Positions 14,687 to 15,963 of a stretch of DNA of 15,963 nt are shown piece by piece; the stretch's first letter is position 1, and the number at the start of each line of letters is the position of its first letter. The translations under genes were made by a program, and so were the position numbers. Source of the stretch: an uncultured Lachnospiraceae bacterium (GTDB lineage: Bacteria > Bacillota > Clostridia > Lachnospirales > Lachnospiraceae); the NCBI GenBank assembly GCA_910586025.1, contig CAJUIO010000086.1, positions 1 through 15,963 on the forward strand, given 5' to 3'. The notes beneath the pieces were generated by a model, which had not been told where the DNA came from, did not search any database, and worked only from the letters and a program-made list of their open reading frames with translations.

Positions 14687-15826
14687 TCAGTAAAGCAGCT
14701 CTTTTCTTTTCAGATAATTATAAAATCCGTTGACAAACTCTCTGTCATTATTATTTCCGATGGGATCCACATTCAGGGCCATGCGTATTTTATCGAGACG
14801 GTAAACCAGGGTGTTCTTGTGAACATGCAGCAGCTTACTGGCATCATTCAGATTAAAGTTGGCCTGACGCAGAGCCTCCATGATCTCCTTGAAGTTGTCC
14901 GTAAACTTATCTCCAAGACTTCGCTCAATGGTATAATAAGTCACCTGAAGCTCCTTCAGTGGCAGAATAGACATAAAATACGTACTGCAGTAATCATAAA
15001 AATAATAGCTTCCGCCGGCCTCCATTGTCTTTTTCAGCCACATGCAATGCCCATAGCCAATTCTGTAATACCGGAAATCGCTCTGAAATGATCCCACAAA
15101 GATCGTATAACGGTATCCGGCGCTTCTCATATAACGCAGCGAATCACTGATCGCATCCGCTATCAGATATTTATAATTCTGCATCAGCTCGGGAAGCTCA
15201 CTGTCCATGGCTTTATACAGGAGAATATCCCCGTCTCTGGTAAGGCACTGCAGATCCTGAGCGGAGTGATATCTTCCGCTCCGGAAAACATCCAGAACGT
15301 TTTCACAGACATCACTCCCGTTCTCCAGGCTGATCAGCACAGGGATTCTCACCGTTTCCTCCTTCATCTGAAGAGGTCTGGTGAACCGGATCCAGTCGTC
15401 CGGCAAAAGCGCTTCATTATATAACAGCAGATTGAGGAGCTGCTCCTTCAGATTGCGCCTCTGCATCTTTTCATATTTAAACAGCTCATGCTCGAGCATG
15501 ACCTCCACCGCCATACGGATCACAAGGGCAATCGGCATGACCTCCTGCGGATCACCGGTTATTCCGATCACGCCTTCCTTATGCTTTTTATAATAAATAG
15601 CCATATTAACGCCCTTCTTTACACCGAACTGCGTATCTTCGTTATCCACGATGATCGTATCCTGCTCTCCCTGGATAATCCGCAGAGCCACCTCGTGAAA
15701 GGTTCCGATCCGGGAGGTGTTCTTACTGGCTATGATGATCCCCTTTTCGTCCATGATATTGATATTGTATTCCGTGAACTGCGTGATTCTCTTGATAAAT
15801 TTCCTCGCCAGTAAAGCATCGATCAT
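14687..15826 (-). CDS. CdaR/PucR-family sugar-diacid-responsive transcriptional regulator
   Basis: The 379-residue cytoplasmic DNA-binding protein has an N-terminal segment (about 3-115, MIDALLARKFIKRITQFTEYNI, MDEKGIIIASKN, GVIGITGDP) that matches the putative sugar diacid recognition domain (PF05651) of CdaR. The middle is a variable region. The C-terminus from about 319 is the PucR/CdaR helix-turn-helix (NLNDASKLLHVHKNTLVYRL, recognition block HKNTLVYRL at 336-344). In E. coli CdaR activates galactarate, glucarate and glycerate genes including garR, and a garR gene lies in the same window, so it probably activates the downstream operon. The frame opens at a TTG (15847), but the ATG at 15824-15826 with AGGAGG 7 nt upstream is clearly preferred. 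It may sense a sugar acid or glycerate; the effector is unknown. Confidence 0.9.
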   Translation of the reverse strand: MIDALLARKFIKRITQFTEYNINIMDEKGIIIASKNTSRIGTFHEVALRIIQGEQDTIIVDNEDTQFGVKKGVNMAIYYKKHKEGVIGITGDPQEVMPIALVIRMAVEVMLEHELFKYEKMQRRNLKEQLLNLLLYNEALLPDDWIRFTRPLQMKEETVRIPVLISLENGSDVCENVLDVFRSGRYHSAQDLQCLTRDGDILLYKAMDSELPELMQNYKYLIADAISDSLRYMRSAGYRYTIFVGSFQSDFRYYRIGYGHCMWLKKTMEAGGSYYFYDYCSTYFMSILPLKELQVTYYTIERSLGDKFTDNFKEIMEALRQANFNLNDASKLLHVHKNTLVYRLDKIRMALNVDPIGNNNDREFVNGFYNYLKRKELLY

Positions 15827-15833
15827 TCCTCCG

Positions 15834-15839
15834 CCTCCT
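15834..15839 (-). promoter_or_regulatory. Ribosome binding site deciding the regulator start
   Basis: AGGAGG on the minus strand is 7 nt before the ATG at 15824-15826. It supports that start over the TTG that opens the frame at 15847. Confidence 0.7.
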
Positions 15840-15877
15840 ATTCTCAACGGTCTCCGGGACAGGTTTTGTGTTGACCA

Positions 15878-15905
15878 ATTTTATCATAGCATTTCTCATT
15901 TGCAA
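15878..15905 (-). promoter_or_regulatory. Candidate promoter of the regulator gene
   Basis: TTGCAA (15900-15905) and TAAAAT (15878-15883) on the minus strand are 16 nt apart and about 50 nt upstream of the regulator ATG. Both hexamers match the main vegetative sigma consensus at four or five of six positions. Confidence 0.45.
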
Positions 15906-15909
15906 CCCT

Positions 15910-15928
15910 TTCGTTCCCGCCGAACAAA
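15910..15928. promoter_or_regulatory. Operator-like inverted repeat upstream of the regulator promoter
   Basis: Arms TTCGTTC and GAACAAA form an inverted repeat (6 of 7 positions match) around a 5-nt GC centre, just upstream of the candidate -35. The size suits binding of a dimeric regulator, possibly self-regulation, but no protein can be assigned. Confidence 0.3.
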
Positions 15929-15940
15929 TCTCTTTTTTTA

Positions 15941-15963
15941 TTTTTGGTTTGAAAAACCAAAAA
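15941..15963. repeat. AT-rich perfect palindrome at the right edge
   Basis: A 10-nt arm TTTTTGGTTT and its exact reverse complement surround a 3-nt centre and end precisely at the window edge, so the structure may continue. T-runs are on the 5' side and A-runs on the 3' side of both strands, the reverse of a typical terminator, so a binding site or part of a larger structure is as likely. Confidence 0.4.

Noticed and set aside
1..15963. CRISPR arrays, tRNA/rRNA genes, insertion sequences, phage genes
   Set aside because: No spaced direct repeats, cloverleaf, rRNA-like stretches, transposase or integrase were seen on either strand.

Overview
The window reads as one co-directional metabolic locus, with every supported gene on the minus strand and transcribed from high to low coordinates. 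It most resembles a Gram-positive anaerobe of the Lachnospiraceae/Clostridia type. The reasons are strong GGAGG ribosome sites about 7 nt before nearly every start, a lipoprotein solute-binding protein followed by two permeases with no ATPase, a CdaR/PucR-type regulator, and moderate base composition with a GC-rich block. No taxon can be proven from the sequence alone.

Layout in transcription order: (1) a sugar-diacid (CdaR-family) regulator with its own candidate promoter and two small palindromes upstream, at 15826-14687; (2) a gap of about 150 nt holding an imperfect hairpin and a perfect TATAAT box without a recognisable -35; (3) a CUT1 sugar ABC importer, made of a lipoprotein binding protein, an intercistronic hairpin and two permeases, at 14538-11169; (4) four tandem, mutually paralogous proteins of about 657-711 residues, at 11124-2850. 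Each of the four has a TIM-barrel-like N-terminus with a C-x-C-x2-C motif, a middle region like the beta-galactosidase trimerisation (GATase-like) fold, and a beta-rich tail. They look like the poorly characterised GHL6-type hypothetical glycoside hydrolases; (5) a GC-rich pair, a xylose-isomerase-like TIM-barrel protein and a D-2-hydroxyacid dehydrogenase, at 2853-980; (6) a close GarR match (tartronate semialdehyde reductase) at 966-76; (7) the first codons of another gene running off the left edge, whose N-terminus looks like an MOFRL-type glycerate 2-kinase.

Working model (inference): the importer brings in a glycoside or oligosaccharide. The four hydrolase-like proteins lack signal peptides and would act on it in the cytoplasm. 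The isomerase-like protein and the two reductases then handle an oxidised or acidic sugar product, ending at D-glycerate and 2-phosphoglycerate. In enterobacteria CdaR controls the glucarate/galactarate genes including garR, so CdaR-family control of a garR-containing operon fits a sugar-acid theme. The substrate is unknown, and no dehydratase or aldolase that would produce tartronate semialdehyde is in the window. The quartet of divergent hydrolase-like genes joined to a glycerate-forming module is the most novel part.

Genes from the downstream permease to the left edge are separated by tiny gaps or overlap by 4-8 nt, so they are probably one long operon with translational coupling.
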